The notes: generated by a model not told the origin, from the sequence alone. Shown: positions 1 through 7,305, numbered from the stretch's first letter. The stretch is DNA of 64,000 bases from Saprospiraceae bacterium (GCA_016715465.1 JADKAA010000029.1:1674001-1738000), one strand, 5' to 3'. Program-made: numbers and translations.

Positions 1-802
1 TTTGTTTGGTTCCGGTAACGGCATCGGTGAAAGATACATCGATGGCAGGATTGGTCTCAAAACTTTCAGACAGGTTGCAACAGGCCGCTTTGGTGAGTTC
101 GCGCTGACTGATCTTACGCATCTTGATGGGTGAGATGTAGGATACTTCGATGGAACGCTTTCGCTCTTTGATTTCGATTTCATCGAGCATCACCCCTTCT
201 TTGAGGATCACTTCGATGTGTCCCGCCTTTTTAATTTCAACGGTATCGGAAGCGTAACCCACATACTGGATGACCAGCTTGTCGTGGGGTGGCTGCATGG
301 GAATGGCAAAGCTGCCATCCGAGCGCGATGAGGTTACCGCCGTGCCATCCACCCAATAGATGGTGGCTCCGATGATGGCGGTCTTTTTACCCTTTGCGGT
401 TTTTTCATAGATGATGCCGATGACCTCTTCGACGGCATGGTCGATGATGGCACTGCCATTTTCGTGTCCATGGCCATCGTGGTCGCCGGGACGATAGTGA
501 CAACATTCAGGTAATGCCTGGTAAACGGCATCATCGGCCTTGTATTTTTCAGTATCGTGGCCCGCAGTGGCAATGGCTTTCATCAGTTCGTCTGCCACAA
601 AAAGTTTTGGGTCCATGGATATTTCCAGGATGTGTGTTTCTTCATCCCATATGGCGGTCAACACGCCAATCGTTTGCATGGCGGTCTCTTCGATCCGGTC
701 TTTGCACATGCCGCAGTCGCCTTCCACTTTGGTGCGGTAAACCTCCTGAGCCGAAGCCCAGGCCGACAAAAGGCTAAGCAATAAAATAATGAAATGTTTC
801 AT
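1..802 (-). CDS. TonB-dependent receptor with N-terminal heavy-metal (HMA) domain, 3' end outside window
   Basis: An open frame runs from ATG at 802 to the window edge (about 267 residues seen). It starts with a signal peptide (MKHFIILLLSLLSAWASAQ). Next comes an HMA-like domain with the metal-binding motif GDCGMCK near residue 29, then a His-rich stretch (GDHDGHGHE, about residue 112). A carboxypeptidase-regulatory-like beta-sandwich follows, and then the start of a TonB plug domain (ITQ/SQRELTKAACCNLSESFETNP region), where CC is typical of Bacteroidota receptors. The likely role is outer-membrane uptake of a metal or metal complex powered by TonB; the HMA and His-rich parts suggest copper or another soft metal, which is inference. 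It is followed upstream on the same strand by a Cys-rich exported protein, a pairing that supports metal handling. The barrel lies outside the window. Confidence 0.88.
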   Translation of the reverse strand, partial: MKHFIILLLSLLSAWASAQEVYRTKVEGDCGMCKDRIEETAMQTIGVLTAIWDEETHILEISMDPKLFVADELMKAIATAGHDTEKYKADDAVYQALPECCHYRPGDHDGHGHENGSAIIDHAVEEVIGIIYEKTAKGKKTAIIGATIYWVDGTAVTSSRSDGSFAIPMQPPHDKLVIQYVGYASDTVEIKKAGHIEVILKEGVMLDEIEIKERKRSIEVSYISPIKMRKISQRELTKAACCNLSESFETNPAIDVSFTDAVTGTKQ

Positions 803-876
803 GATAATGTAATCTAAAAGGTGACACTCCTAATCCATTGACCAGGAGCAAAAAAATTAAGTCCGACTTTAGTAGA

Positions 877-1263
877 TTACGCTGTTTTTGGAGGCTGGAA
901 CATGGCGTTGATGAAGTCATTGCCATGTAGGTTGCGGTTACCCGCTTTTTCATTCCTTCCCGTGGGTCGCTGACCCTCGTGGTGGAGTTGGTTGCCCGGC
1001 TGGGGCAAAAAGGAGATGTGGCTGTGGCAGGAAACGCATTTGCAGAAATCCCCGCAACAGGATTTTTCTTCGCTGGATTTTTTGGGTGTTGAAACCTCGT
1101 CTTTGGCACAGGCTGACTTGGCATGAGCGCAACAACTTTTTTTCTCTTCCTTTATTACCTCCTTACGGGTATGGTGGCCGCAACACGAATAATCTTTCAA
1201 CGCATAGGCCGCGAAAGATTGCACGTAAAGAACCAGGGTAAGTATGTGGAGGAAAAGTTTCAA
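877..1263 (-). CDS. Small cysteine-rich exported protein, probably metal-related
   Basis: 128 residues with an N-terminal signal-like segment (MKLFLHILTLVLYVQSFAAYA). CC pairs and single Cys/His follow: SCCGHH, KSCCAHAKSACAK, KSCCGDFCKCVSCHSH. The end carries a PP motif (MFQPPKTA). The layout resembles the short HYC/CC/PP proteins that sit beside metal TonB receptors in Bacteroidota; this is family recall, not a search result. It lies between the anti-sigma gene (4-base overlap if that gene ends at 1260) and the HMA TonB receptor, all on the minus strand, so it may be co-transcribed with the receptor. It is probably a periplasmic or surface metal binder. The exact function is not known. Confidence 0.65.
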   Translation of the reverse strand: MKLFLHILTLVLYVQSFAAYALKDYSCCGHHTRKEVIKEEKKSCCAHAKSACAKDEVSTPKKSSEEKSCCGDFCKCVSCHSHISFLPQPGNQLHHEGQRPTGRNEKAGNRNLHGNDFINAMFQPPKTA

Positions 1264-1490
1264 ACCGTGTAGTTCATTTTACTTTTGATGTTGTTGATGA
1301 GGTCAGTTGAGACTGTAGGGCGTTTGATATTGTTTTTGATGTATTCGCGGAAATTTCTTTCTTTTTTAAACATAGACGAGCATTTGGGATCTGCATCGAT
1401 TTGAGTTAATAAATGCTGCTTGTCATCGCTGCACAATTCATTATCAAAGTAAAGCGAAATCTGCTTTCTCAAATCCTGATAATTGCTCAT
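1260..1490 (-). CDS. Putative small anti-sigma factor
   Basis: 76 residues starting MSNYQDLRKQISLYFDNEL, directly downstream of an ECF sigma gene. The helical N-terminus with a DNEL motif and the spacing of acidic and basic residues are like the short anti-sigma proteins paired with RpoE-type sigma factors in Bacteroidota. The classical zinc-binding HxxxCxxC is not present; single Cys residues occur at CSDD and CSSM. A GTG at 1526 would add 12 residues, but the ATG at 1490 fits the family N-terminus better. It is expected to bind and hold the sigma factor in the cytoplasm. The function is inferred mainly from context. Confidence 0.6.
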   Translation of the reverse strand: MSNYQDLRKQISLYFDNELCSDDKQHLLTQIDADPKCSSMFKKERNFREYIKNNIKRPTVSTDLINNIKSKMNYTV

Positions 1491-1543
1491 ACTACTTTGG
1501 TTTTGTATTAAAAAAGTTTTTACCACTGCATCTCATCCTTTTA

Positions 1544-2149
1544 CTATTCTTCTTCGTCGCGATCCTTACCCCTGTAATCTTTGTATCCCATTTTCTGCGC
1601 GTAGGTCTTCAATTTATCCTTGAGCATGTTCCTGGCCCTAAACAACCTGGATCGTACGGTACCGATGGGTACGTCGATGATCTTGGATATTTCTTCGTAG
1701 GTGAATTCTTCAATGTCGCAGAGTAAAATCACCGTCCTGAAGTCAACCGGAAGGGCGTTCAGTGCAACTGTGACTTCATCGCCCATCCTGTCTTTAAAGA
1801 GGTCATCCCTGAGATCGGGAAAGCCAGGAGATTTTGGATCTTCGCTGTCCTGATAGGAAACGATGTCCTCATAATCTACCTTAGCCGGTCGTTTACTCTT
1901 CTTGCGATATTCGTTAATATACGCATTCTTCAGAATCTTAAACAACCATGCCTTTGCATTAGTTCCCTCAACATACCGATCGATGAATTTATGTGCCTTG
2001 AGGTAAGTTTCCTGCACCAGGTCTTCGGCATCCTGGTCATTGTATGTGAGGTGAAATGCAAACGTCTTAAGTGGTTCCATGTGAGGAAACAACTCATCGT
2101 TGAATATTCTCCGCTCTCTTTCTTCGTTATTTTCCTTGGTCTCGATCAC
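1544..2149 (-). CDS. RNA polymerase sigma factor, ECF (RpoE-like) family
   Basis: Region 2 (FAFHLTYNDQDAEDLVQETYLKA, given in part; AKAWLFKILKNAYINEYRKK for 2.3-2.4) and region 4 (EEFTYEEISKIIDVPIGTV, then RSRLFRARNMLK, a helix-turn-helix) are both clear. It directs RNA polymerase to stress or envelope promoters. The GTG at 2149 was chosen because homologues begin close to the ERERRIFNDELFPH segment; the frame is open back to an ATG at 2239, whose extra 30 residues look non-coding. The anti-sigma-like gene lies 53 bases downstream. The C-terminus is charged (KDYRGKDRDEEE). Confidence 0.93.
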   Translation of the reverse strand: MIETKENNEERERRIFNDELFPHMEPLKTFAFHLTYNDQDAEDLVQETYLKAHKFIDRYVEGTNAKAWLFKILKNAYINEYRKKSKRPAKVDYEDIVSYQDSEDPKSPGFPDLRDDLFKDRMGDEVTVALNALPVDFRTVILLCDIEEFTYEEISKIIDVPIGTVRSRLFRARNMLKDKLKTYAQKMGYKDYRGKDRDEEE

Positions 2150-2341
2150 ATAGTGCCATTGAAGCGCAAAGTTACAATAAATATCCCTTCTACATGCATC
2201 ATAGAAATTATTATACATAAGCCATTCAACAAAAGACACTTAATAAAATATATGTGCTGTGTGTGGCGCTCATGATGCTGAATGGTCAAGTGGCCGGGGG
2301 AAGGCTGACTATAAATCTGCAAAATTTTATCGGTAAAACCC

Positions 2342-2372
2342 TTGCATGGTGATGATAAATAGCCTATATTTG
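2342..2372 (+). promoter_or_regulatory. Bacteroidota-type promoter of rpsU
   Basis: A TTG at 2342-2344 stands 20 bases before TATATTTG at 2365-2372. This matches the -33 TTG / -7 TAnnTTTG promoter described for the primary sigma factor of Bacteroidota. The rpsU start codon is 28 bases further on, behind an A-rich leader with no Shine-Dalgarno sequence. Confidence 0.6.
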
Positions 2373-2400
2373 CAGCTCTTAAAAAAATTCATTACATAAC

Positions 2401-2592
2401 ATGTTGATAATTAACATCAAAGAAGACGAATCAATCGACAGGGCGCTCAAGAGGTACAAGAGAAAGTACCAGCTGACCGGCGTAATCAACGAACTGAGGA
2501 GGAGAAAAAATTTCACCAAACCATCGGTAGAGCGCAGGAATGTAATTTTGAACGCACAATACCGGTTGCAGAAATTCGGAGGCGAGAGCTAG
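2401..2592 (+). CDS. rpsU: 30S ribosomal protein S21
   Basis: 63 residues, basic, with the S21 signature (ESIDRALKRYKRKYQ at the N-terminus and LRRRKNFTKPSVERRN in the middle). It belongs to the small ribosomal subunit near the anti-Shine-Dalgarno end of 16S rRNA. Length is normal for the Bacteroidota form. It has its own promoter and terminator, so it is monocistronic here. Confidence 0.97.
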   Translation: MLIINIKEDESIDRALKRYKRKYQLTGVINELRRRKNFTKPSVERRNVILNAQYRLQKFGGES

Positions 2593-2616
2593 TAGCTTGT
2601 AGTCTTTAAAAAATAA

Positions 2617-2650
2617 AGAAGGGAATGGCCGCTAAGGTGTTCCCTTTTTT
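2617..2650 (+). terminator. Rho-independent terminator after rpsU
   Basis: The stem AAGGGAA (2619-2625) pairs with TTCCCTT (2640-2646) across a 14-base loop and runs into a T tract (2645-2651). It starts 27 bases after the rpsU stop codon. Confidence 0.75.
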
Positions 2651-2655
2651 TATTG

Positions 2656-2681
2656 TTGAGGCGCAAGGCCTTGCGCCTCAA
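2656..2681. repeat. Perfect 26-bp palindrome
   Basis: The left half TTGAGGCGCAAGG (2656-2668) is followed without a loop by its exact reverse complement (2669-2681). It lies between the rpsU terminator and the hemolysin III gene. A second hairpin with the same GGCGCAA core follows at 2699-2718. It could be a regulatory operator or a mobile palindromic repeat; nothing here decides. Confidence 0.7.
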
Positions 2682-2698
2682 CTGATAAAAAAGTGTAA

Positions 2699-2718
2699 CG
2701 GCGCAATGTTTTGCGCCG
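2699..2718. repeat. Inverted repeat upstream of hemolysin III gene
   Basis: CGGCGCAA (2699-2706) and TTGCGCCG (2711-2718) form an 8-bp stem around TGTT, ending 26 bases before the trhA-like start codon. The GGCGCAA core is shared with the 26-bp palindrome just upstream. Confidence 0.6.
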
Positions 2719-2744
2719 CTCCCTTTAATAAATAAGATAACCTC

Positions 2745-3389
2745 ATGGCAGAAAACAAAGACAGGCCCCAGACCCGGGAAGAAGAAATAGCGAATGGCAT
2801 ATCCCATGCTCTGGGCATTCTATTTTGCCTCACGGCCATGCCCTTTGCCCTATACAAAGCCTGGGACCAGCAGAACTCCCTCATCTTTGTTTCCGTCTGC
2901 CTCTTTGCCCTCGGCATCCTGCTGGTGTACACCTTTTCCACCTTTTACCACTTTGCAGAACACGACCGCAGAAAGGCCATCCTGCAAAAGCTCGACCACA
3001 TCAGCATCTATTTCCTCATTGCCGGTACCTACACACCGCACATGATGCGCTACCTCGACCACCAGACCGCCATCGTCTTTTTGTCAGTCATGTGGTCCAT
3101 CGTTGCCGCCGGCATTTTGTACAAGATATTTTTCATCAACCGCCACGAGTGGTTCTCCGTTTTGCTCTATCTGATCCTCGGCTACATGATCGTCTTTGTC
3201 ATTGACCCCGTATTACAAAACATACCCACCTCAGTTTTCTACTGGATCCTGGCTGGGGGCATCAGTTACACCATCGGCGTTTATTTTTACATCAAGAGCC
3301 ACAAACCCTACCACCACACAGTATGGCATGTCTTTGTGCTGGCGGGTACGGTGATGCATTTTGTGTCGGTTTATATGGGCATGGTTTGA
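2745..3389 (+). CDS. trhA: Hemolysin III / TrhA family membrane protein
   Basis: 214 residues with seven predicted membrane helices. It carries the family's metal-site motifs: EEEIANGISHALG near the N-terminus, STFYH, LDHISIYFLIAGTYTP, and the C-terminal HHTVWHVFVLAGTVMH. The conserved His, Asp and Ser residues match the zinc site of the PAQR/hemolysin III superfamily. In bacteria such proteins influence membrane lipid or energy homeostasis; the original hemolytic activity is not well supported. It starts at ATG 2745 behind two hairpins. It is not obviously in an operon, because the next 360 bases are repeat-rich non-coding DNA. Confidence 0.92.
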   Translation: MAENKDRPQTREEEIANGISHALGILFCLTAMPFALYKAWDQQNSLIFVSVCLFALGILLVYTFSTFYHFAEHDRRKAILQKLDHISIYFLIAGTYTPHMMRYLDHQTAIVFLSVMWSIVAAGILYKIFFINRHEWFSVLLYLILGYMIVFVIDPVLQNIPTSVFYWILAGGISYTIGVYFYIKSHKPYHHTVWHVFVLAGTVMHFVSVYMGMV

Positions 3390-3752
3390 TTTTTTGGTAA
3401 ATCGGTTATTCGGTGAACCGGGAAATCGATTTTGGGTGATCTGGTTATCTAGTGATCTGGTAAAATAAAACTCTCCCTTTGGAGATGAACGAACGGTTTC
3501 TCCTTCGGAGAAAAAAATGAGCGGCAGTTCATTTTAGTGAGTTCCCTGCGAAATCGCAGGGATAATTCGATAACGTAAATCACAGATTTACTATCTCATA
3601 CAGACCCGCGTGCGCACCACGCGGCATCGACAAATTCTAGGGCAGTAAGGTTGCCGCATGCTTATCACGCAGCATAGTCAAATTGTGGGGGGAGGGAGGA
3701 AAAGGACAAAGCTATAAAAAGAACTTACCTATGTTGAAAGGAACGATATCTT
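3390..3752. repeat. Intergenic region of dispersed repeat modules, no gene
   Basis: It contains a run of degenerate GGTGATC/AAATCGG units (3400-3465). A module follows with TTTGGAGA / TCTCC inverted segments and the text ATGAGCGGCAG, then TTTTAGTGAGTT (about 3466-3545), and after it a segment GACCCGCGTGC / CACGCGGCAT (3602-3628). Versions of the same modules occur at 4.58, 4.97, 9.65 (inverted) and 51.18 kb. No coding frame has credible protein character. Confidence 0.6.
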
Positions 3753-4163
3753 TTAAGACGATAAATATTCTTTGGCCGTTAGAACGGGTATTTTGGAGTT
3801 TTTATAATCTTTTTTGTTTCGGGTAAGGATGATCTCTACTTGATTTTCCAATGCAGAAAAATATTGAAGTCCGTCTTCGAAATCAGGGAGCTGGTTATCG
3901 CTTAGAGCCAGTTCAATAATTTTGTCGTCCAAAGACAGGATTTCAACCAAGACCTTGAATTTTCTCAGGATTTGCCGGGCTTCCTTTGGCGACCTTAGTT
4001 TTGAAAGCACATAGTTGGTGTTGGCAAAGGTCAAAGCGGAAATGGTTAAGGTGATTTCTTTCTTATCTGCCAATGAAAATAGTTCTGCCGCTTCGGCATA
4101 GTACTCTTTGCGTTTTGCCAAAAGGTCGATGATGATATTGGTGTCTATTAAAATCCTGGTCAT
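3753..4163 (-). CDS. PIN-domain toxin (VapC type)
   Basis: 136 residues with the PIN-domain acidic set: ILIDTNIIIDLL at the N-terminus, a mid Glu/Asp region, and LPDFEDGLQYFSAL followed by ILTRNKKDY near the C-terminus. The family comprises Mg2+-dependent RNases, commonly cutting tRNA or rRNA. Its start overlaps the stop of the upstream antitoxin gene by 4 bases, so the pair is translationally coupled. The complete active-site set suggests an active toxin. It lies in a repeat-rich accessory stretch that also carries a HigBA pair. Confidence 0.9.
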   Translation of the reverse strand: MTRILIDTNIIIDLLAKRKEYYAEAAELFSLADKKEITLTISALTFANTNYVLSKLRSPKEARQILRKFKVLVEILSLDDKIIELALSDNQLPDFEDGLQYFSALENQVEIILTRNKKDYKNSKIPVLTAKEYLSS

Positions 4164-4405
4164 TTGTATTTATCCGATAAATATTGGGAATAGGATTCTT
4201 TCACATCAAAGTCCTCGGGCAGGTCAATTACGCCGCTCAGGCTTTCGACCAGGGGTGTAATGTCGGGTTTCTTTTTGGATCGTTTGGTCAGGGAGGCCAA
4301 ATAGGATTCAATCATTTTTGAAAGGCTGGTGTTGTTGTTTTTAGCATAATCTTTAGCCTTTTCAATGATATTTTGGTCCAGGCTCAGGGTGAGTTTTTTG
4401 TCCAC
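4160..4405 (-). CDS. Antitoxin of the VapC-type pair (DUF6364-like)
   Basis: 81 residues. The N-terminal MDKKLTLSLDQNIIEKAKDY, followed by NNNTSLSKMIESYL, has the ribbon-helix-helix pattern of DUF6364-type antitoxins. The acidic C-terminal tail (LPEDFDVKESYSQYLSDKYK) would block the PIN toxin. It is transcribed first, as usual for vapBC, and the RHH part would repress its own promoter just upstream of 4405. Confidence 0.82.
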   Translation of the reverse strand: MDKKLTLSLDQNIIEKAKDYAKNNNTSLSKMIESYLASLTKRSKKKPDITPLVESLSGVIDLPEDFDVKESYSQYLSDKYK

Positions 4406-4650
4406 TTGTTTTTTACGTGCAAATTTATGGTTTTATTACGTGAAAGTCAAGGGGGGGGGAATTCGGGGAATCTACCTGGCTAACGCCAGTTAGACAGGTC
4501 GGGAAATCGTGGGAATCGTTATAGTGTGATCTGGCCTGCCTAACACGAAGTGGCAGGTGGTATGATGATCTGGCGGTATGGTAAAATAAAACCCTCACTT
4601 GGGAGATGGATAAACGGTTTCTCCTGCGGAGAAAAAATGGGCGGCATAAT
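4406..4650. repeat. Repeat-filled gap: 26-bp palindrome and partner modules
   Basis: It holds one copy of the ACCTG-G-CTAAC-GCCA-GTTAG-A-CAGGT palindrome (4474-4499). Next is a GGCCTGCC ... GGCAGG hairpin (about 4531-4556), and then the TCTCCTGCGGAGA module (about 4583-4645). There is a G9 run at about 4451-4459. No gene seen. Confidence 0.6.
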
Positions 4651-4865
4651 AGGGTTTTGTCACCATTTTTGATGGATGTTTCACATCTTTCAAAAATGCC
4701 GCCAAAACTTCTTTGTTTTTAACTACCCGCCACCGGCTTCACCGGTGGCTACAATAATGTCACGCCTTCGGCGTTCAGATATTTACCAAAAGTTAAGGCT
4801 GTTACTCTCCGCCGATGGCGGCTTCGGGGATTCTACCTGGCTGTTCCAGTTTGACAGGTCGGGAG
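4651..4865. repeat. ~200-bp dispersed repeat, copy 1
   Basis: It begins GGGTTTTGTCACCATTTTT and contains TCAAAAATGCCGCCAAAACT. A hairpin CACCGG-CTTCA-CCGGTG follows at about 4730-4747, then a hairpin ACGCC-TTC-GGCGT, and it ends with GGCTTCGGGGATT plus ACCTGGCTGTTCCAGTTTGACAGGT-like text. Two other copies are at 5949-6155 and 9199-9400. The three share a short open frame (M[F/L]HIFQKCRQN), but frame conservation after the first 30 codons is poor, so it reads as a structured non-coding repeat. Confidence 0.75.
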
Positions 4866-5120
4866 AATCTGCCTGGCTAGCGCCAGTTAGACAGGTCGCG
4901 AAAATCGTGGGAATCGTTATAGTGTGATCTGGCCTGCCTAACACGAAGTGGCAGGTGGTAGGGTAAAAGAAAACTCTCACTTGGGAGATGAACAAACGGT
5001 TTCTCCAAAGAGAAAAAAATGAGCGGCAGCTCAAATTAGTGTGTGACCGAGTTGCATAAGCGACGGACGAAGCCTTAGCAAGTCTGTTGTCTTGTGCATT
5101 GTTATGGCGCGTAACTTATT
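4866..5120. repeat. Repeat modules between repeat copy 1 and HigA gene
   Basis: It contains the palindrome variant CCTGGCTAGCGCCAGTTAGACAGG (positions 4872-4895) and the GGCCTGCC ... GGCAGG hairpin (about 4931-4956). The TTGGGAGA ... TCTCC ... ATGAGCGGCAGC module follows at about 4970-5036. No coding sequence is apparent. Confidence 0.55.
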
Positions 5121-5405
5121 TTAACTGTTTACCGCATTAACTTGTAGTTGACCGCCAATAGCTTTTAATACTTTCATAATTGTATCAAATTGGGGCTTTG
5201 CACCTTCTGCCAATGCCTTATAAAGACTTGGTCGACTTAGTCCGGTTTCTTCAGCAATTTTTGTCATTCCAATTGCTTTAGCTACATGTCCAATTGCTGT
5301 TATCACGTCTGCATTGCTGCCCTCCTCCAAAACGGTGTTTAGATATTCGGCAATCATCTCTTTACTGTCCAAATAGTCAGCTATGTCAAATTTTGTTGTT
5401 TCCAT
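5121..5405 (-). CDS. Addiction-module antidote, HigA-2-like HTH protein
   Basis: 94 residues. The N-terminus (FDIADYLDSKEMIAEYLN) is typical of the putative addiction-module antidote family. A Cro/C1-like helix-turn-helix follows (GMTKIAEETGLSRPSLYKAL), then FDTIMKVLKAIGGQL. It neutralises the upstream RelE/ParE-type toxin and represses the pair. Gene order is toxin first and antidote second, one base apart, as in higBA. Confidence 0.9.
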   Translation of the reverse strand: METTKFDIADYLDSKEMIAEYLNTVLEEGSNADVITAIGHVAKAIGMTKIAEETGLSRPSLYKALAEGAKPQFDTIMKVLKAIGGQLQVNAVNS

Positions 5406-5406
5406 T

Positions 5407-5706
5407 TCATTTATTTATCCTTCGCCAGATTTCTTTAGCTTTCTTAATATCTTCTTTTTGGGTCGATTTGACGCCACCTAGTAGCAAAATAATTATTTTT
5501 TTATCCTTTTCCATTAAGTACACTCGATAGCCTTTGGCAAAGTCAATTCTTAATTCCAATATTCCTTCGCCTACCTGCTTAAAATCACCAAAATGTTCCT
5601 CAAGTTCCAGTTTTTGTATTCTGAAAAGTACTTTAGCTTTAACCCTTAGGTCTGTTAATTTTTTTAGCCATTTATCAAATTCACTTGTCTTCTCTATAAA
5701 ATACAT
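5407..5706 (-). CDS. RelE/ParE-superfamily toxin, HigB / Gp49 type
   Basis: 99 residues. The family pattern is clear: FDKWLKKLTDLRVKAKVLFR, GEGILELRIDFAKGYRVY, and KIIILLLGGVKSTQKEDIKK. These are the conserved Arg/Lys and Gly-Tyr-Arg segments of the addiction-module killer family. It is a probable ribosome-associated mRNA interferase. It precedes the HigA-like antidote by one base. The upstream region (5707-5950) is repeat DNA. Confidence 0.9.
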   Translation of the reverse strand: MYFIEKTSEFDKWLKKLTDLRVKAKVLFRIQKLELEEHFGDFKQVGEGILELRIDFAKGYRVYLMEKDKKIIILLLGGVKSTQKEDIKKAKEIWRRINK

Positions 5707-5948
5707 TATGTACTGTATCTACTTGGATACAAATTTATATGATTATTACGTGAAAGTCAATAGGGAATCCGGGAAATCGGTGAATCGGGAAATCGGTGAA
5801 TCGCGGAAATCGTGGAATTCAGTAATTCGCGGAATCGTGGAAATCGCGGAAATCGTGGAAATCGTATAGGGTGATTTGGCCTGCCTAATACGAAGTGGTA
5901 GGTGGTATGGTAAAATAAAACTCCCTTGGGAGATTAAGGCCGCCAGTA
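5707..5948. repeat. Degenerate GGAAATCG/GGTGAATCG minisatellite and hairpin modules
   Basis: From 5760 to about 5870 there are repeated 8-10 base units of the form GGAAATCG(G/C/T) and GGTGAATCG. The hairpin GGCCTGCCTAA ... GGTAGG follows (about 5878-5903), then a shortened TTGGGAGA module. Related runs occur at 9400-9480, 34500-34590 and 50910-50955. No gene. Confidence 0.55.
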
Positions 5949-6155
5949 TTGGGTTTTGTCATCATTTTTGATGGATGTTGCACATCTTTCAAAAATGCCG
6001 CCAAAACTGCTTTGTATTTCACACCCCGCCACCGGCTTCACCGGTGGCTACAATTATGTCACGCCTTCGGCGTTTAGATATTTACCGAAAATTTAGGCTG
6101 TGCCTCTCTGTAATGAAGGCTTCGGGGATTTTATCTGGGTGTTCCAGTCAAACAA
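5949..6155. repeat. ~200-bp dispersed repeat, copy 2
   Basis: Close match to copy 1 and copy 3: GGGTTTTGTCATCATTTTTG, GATGTTGCACATCTTTC, AATGCCGCCAAAACTGC. It retains both hairpins CACCGG-CTTCA-CCGGTG and ACGCC-TTC-GGCGT and then diverges after about 6155. Confidence 0.75.
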
Positions 6156-6219
6156 ATTTTGAGCATCTAGTCCCGCGCTGCTTGCGGGACATACCACCTA
6201 CCTGGCTATCACCAATTAG

Positions 6220-6820
6220 TCAGGACACTTCACCCAACCACTCAAACCAAACCCTTTGATCAATAACAGGAATGCCATTTGACTCACACACCTTCATGGT
6301 GTGCCCAGTACCCCCACTTTTGGGATCATCCAGGTCATCATAAAAAATTCCAAAATTTGCCCGCTTAACGTCCGTTGATCCGATGGCTTTGACTGTGTCG
6401 CGTATGATGTAAGCGGCCTTGATGGCATATCGGCCTTTATCTCCGGCCACATACTGATCGATCAATTTCTCTGTCTTTTTATTGCCTTTGGACTGAAAAA
6501 CCACTGCCGGTTCAGACAAGAGATCGATGTCTTCCAGGGAAATGGTTTCGTAGCTTTTATTGGTTTTGGCCCTGTGACCGGTATAAGGCGTAATGACCTG
6601 CATCCTTTTAGGGATCCACTTCTGCAACGCCTGCTGAAAAATATTCATCGGCGCCACCTGCATTGCCACTGCGGAAGGTGATGTGCCTGGACTTCAAGGT
6701 TATTAACTTACCCAGGCTGACCAACTTTTCTTTGTCGGCTTCCAGTACGTTCCGTTTGCCTTCTAGGAGGCCGATTGAGCCGGGGGTGTCGTATTGGGAT
6801 AGGAAGGTGGATAGGGTCAT
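6220..6820 (-). pseudogene. SLOG/LOG-like Rossmann-fold protein, frameshifted copy 1
   Basis: Two overlapping frames (6608-6820 and 6220-6669) together encode one protein of about 200 residues. It begins MTLSTFLSQYDTPGSI and passes through ITFRSGNAGGADEYFSAGV, the Ser-Gly-x-Ala-x-Gly-Ala-Asp nucleotide-binding loop seen in SLOG/DprA/LOG-like folds. It ends in SGGTGHTMKVCESNGIPV and VWFEWL. Compared with copy 2 at 16583-17172, it has one extra base at 6608-6615 (AGGGATCC versus GGGGTCC), which shifts the frame. Its 3' half is intact, with C5 at 6311-6315. SLOG proteins sense nucleotide-derived ligands in conflict systems; the role here is unknown. Confidence 0.75.
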
Positions 6821-6876
6821 GTGGTGCTCAGGTATTTTTTATTGTTAAAATAAGTCTCAACTATTACAGATAATTG

Positions 6877-7053
6877 TTATGTTGTGGCTACTTGCTTTTT
6901 TGTTTTCTTATTTTTTATCTTCTCCGGCTTGACAATTTCTCGGTTTTTTATAAAAACTTCTATGGCATCTTTGACCAAGGCTTCATCGGCCATTGTTCTT
7001 TTTGTTCGCTCAACAATAAAGTCAATACCTTTGGTTTCTTTTATAATATTCAT
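6877..7053 (-). CDS. Small basic hypothetical protein
   Basis: 58 residues, starting MNIIKETKGIDFIVERTKR, with a middle TMADEALVKDAIEVFIKN and a Lys-rich tail (KPEKIKNKKTKKQ). It starts 3 bases after the stop of the gene at 7057-7305, so the two form a likely operon. I do not recognise a family. Size, charge, pairing and the surrounding toxin-antitoxin genes make an antitoxin-like role conceivable, but there is no motif to prove it. Confidence 0.5.
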   Translation of the reverse strand: MNIIKETKGIDFIVERTKRTMADEALVKDAIEVFIKNREIVKPEKIKNKKTKKQVATT

Positions 7054-7056
7054 TGT

Positions 7057-7305
7057 TTATTTACTTTTTACTAAATCCGGATAATATCTTTTAATTAAGT
7101 TGAAGGCAGCGTCCGGATAAATAACCATTTGGTGATTCCCAATGTGAACTGCCCCGATTGCCTCTTCATAATGGTTAATCAGCTTAGTCATAGAAACAAA
7201 GGACAGAATGCCTTGGTTCCCATTATCCCAACTTACCCTACATGCAAAAGCAAATAAGTTTCCAGGTACACCTTCATAGAGTTTTTTCATTCCTACATTG
7301 GGCAA
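7057..7305 (-). CDS. Small hypothetical protein, first gene of a two-gene unit
   Basis: 82 residues from the ATG at 7305, or 77 from the internal ATG at 7290 (MKKLYEGVPGNLFAFACRV). It has a compact mixed sequence with VSWDNGNQGILSFVSMTKLI and a C-terminal YPDAAFNLIKRYYPDL. No family is recognised. The 5' end abuts a GGCAATACG repeat array (7300-7425), so a longer original N-terminus may have been lost. It is paired with the 58-residue gene downstream. Confidence 0.5.
   Translation of the reverse strand: MPNVGMKKLYEGVPGNLFAFACRVSWDNGNQGILSFVSMTKLINHYEEAIGAVHIGNHQMVIYPDAAFNLIKRYYPDLVKSK

Noticed and set aside
1544..2239. Longer ECF sigma start at 2239
   Set aside because: The extra 30 residues (MSFVEWLMYNNFYDACRRDI and on) do not resemble the N-terminus of the family; GTG at 2149 preferred.
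4676..4927. Short frame starting MFHIFQKCRQN, also seen at 5975 and 9225
   Set aside because: The shared start only reflects the three-copy DNA repeat; the frames diverge quickly and run through hairpins and minisatellites.
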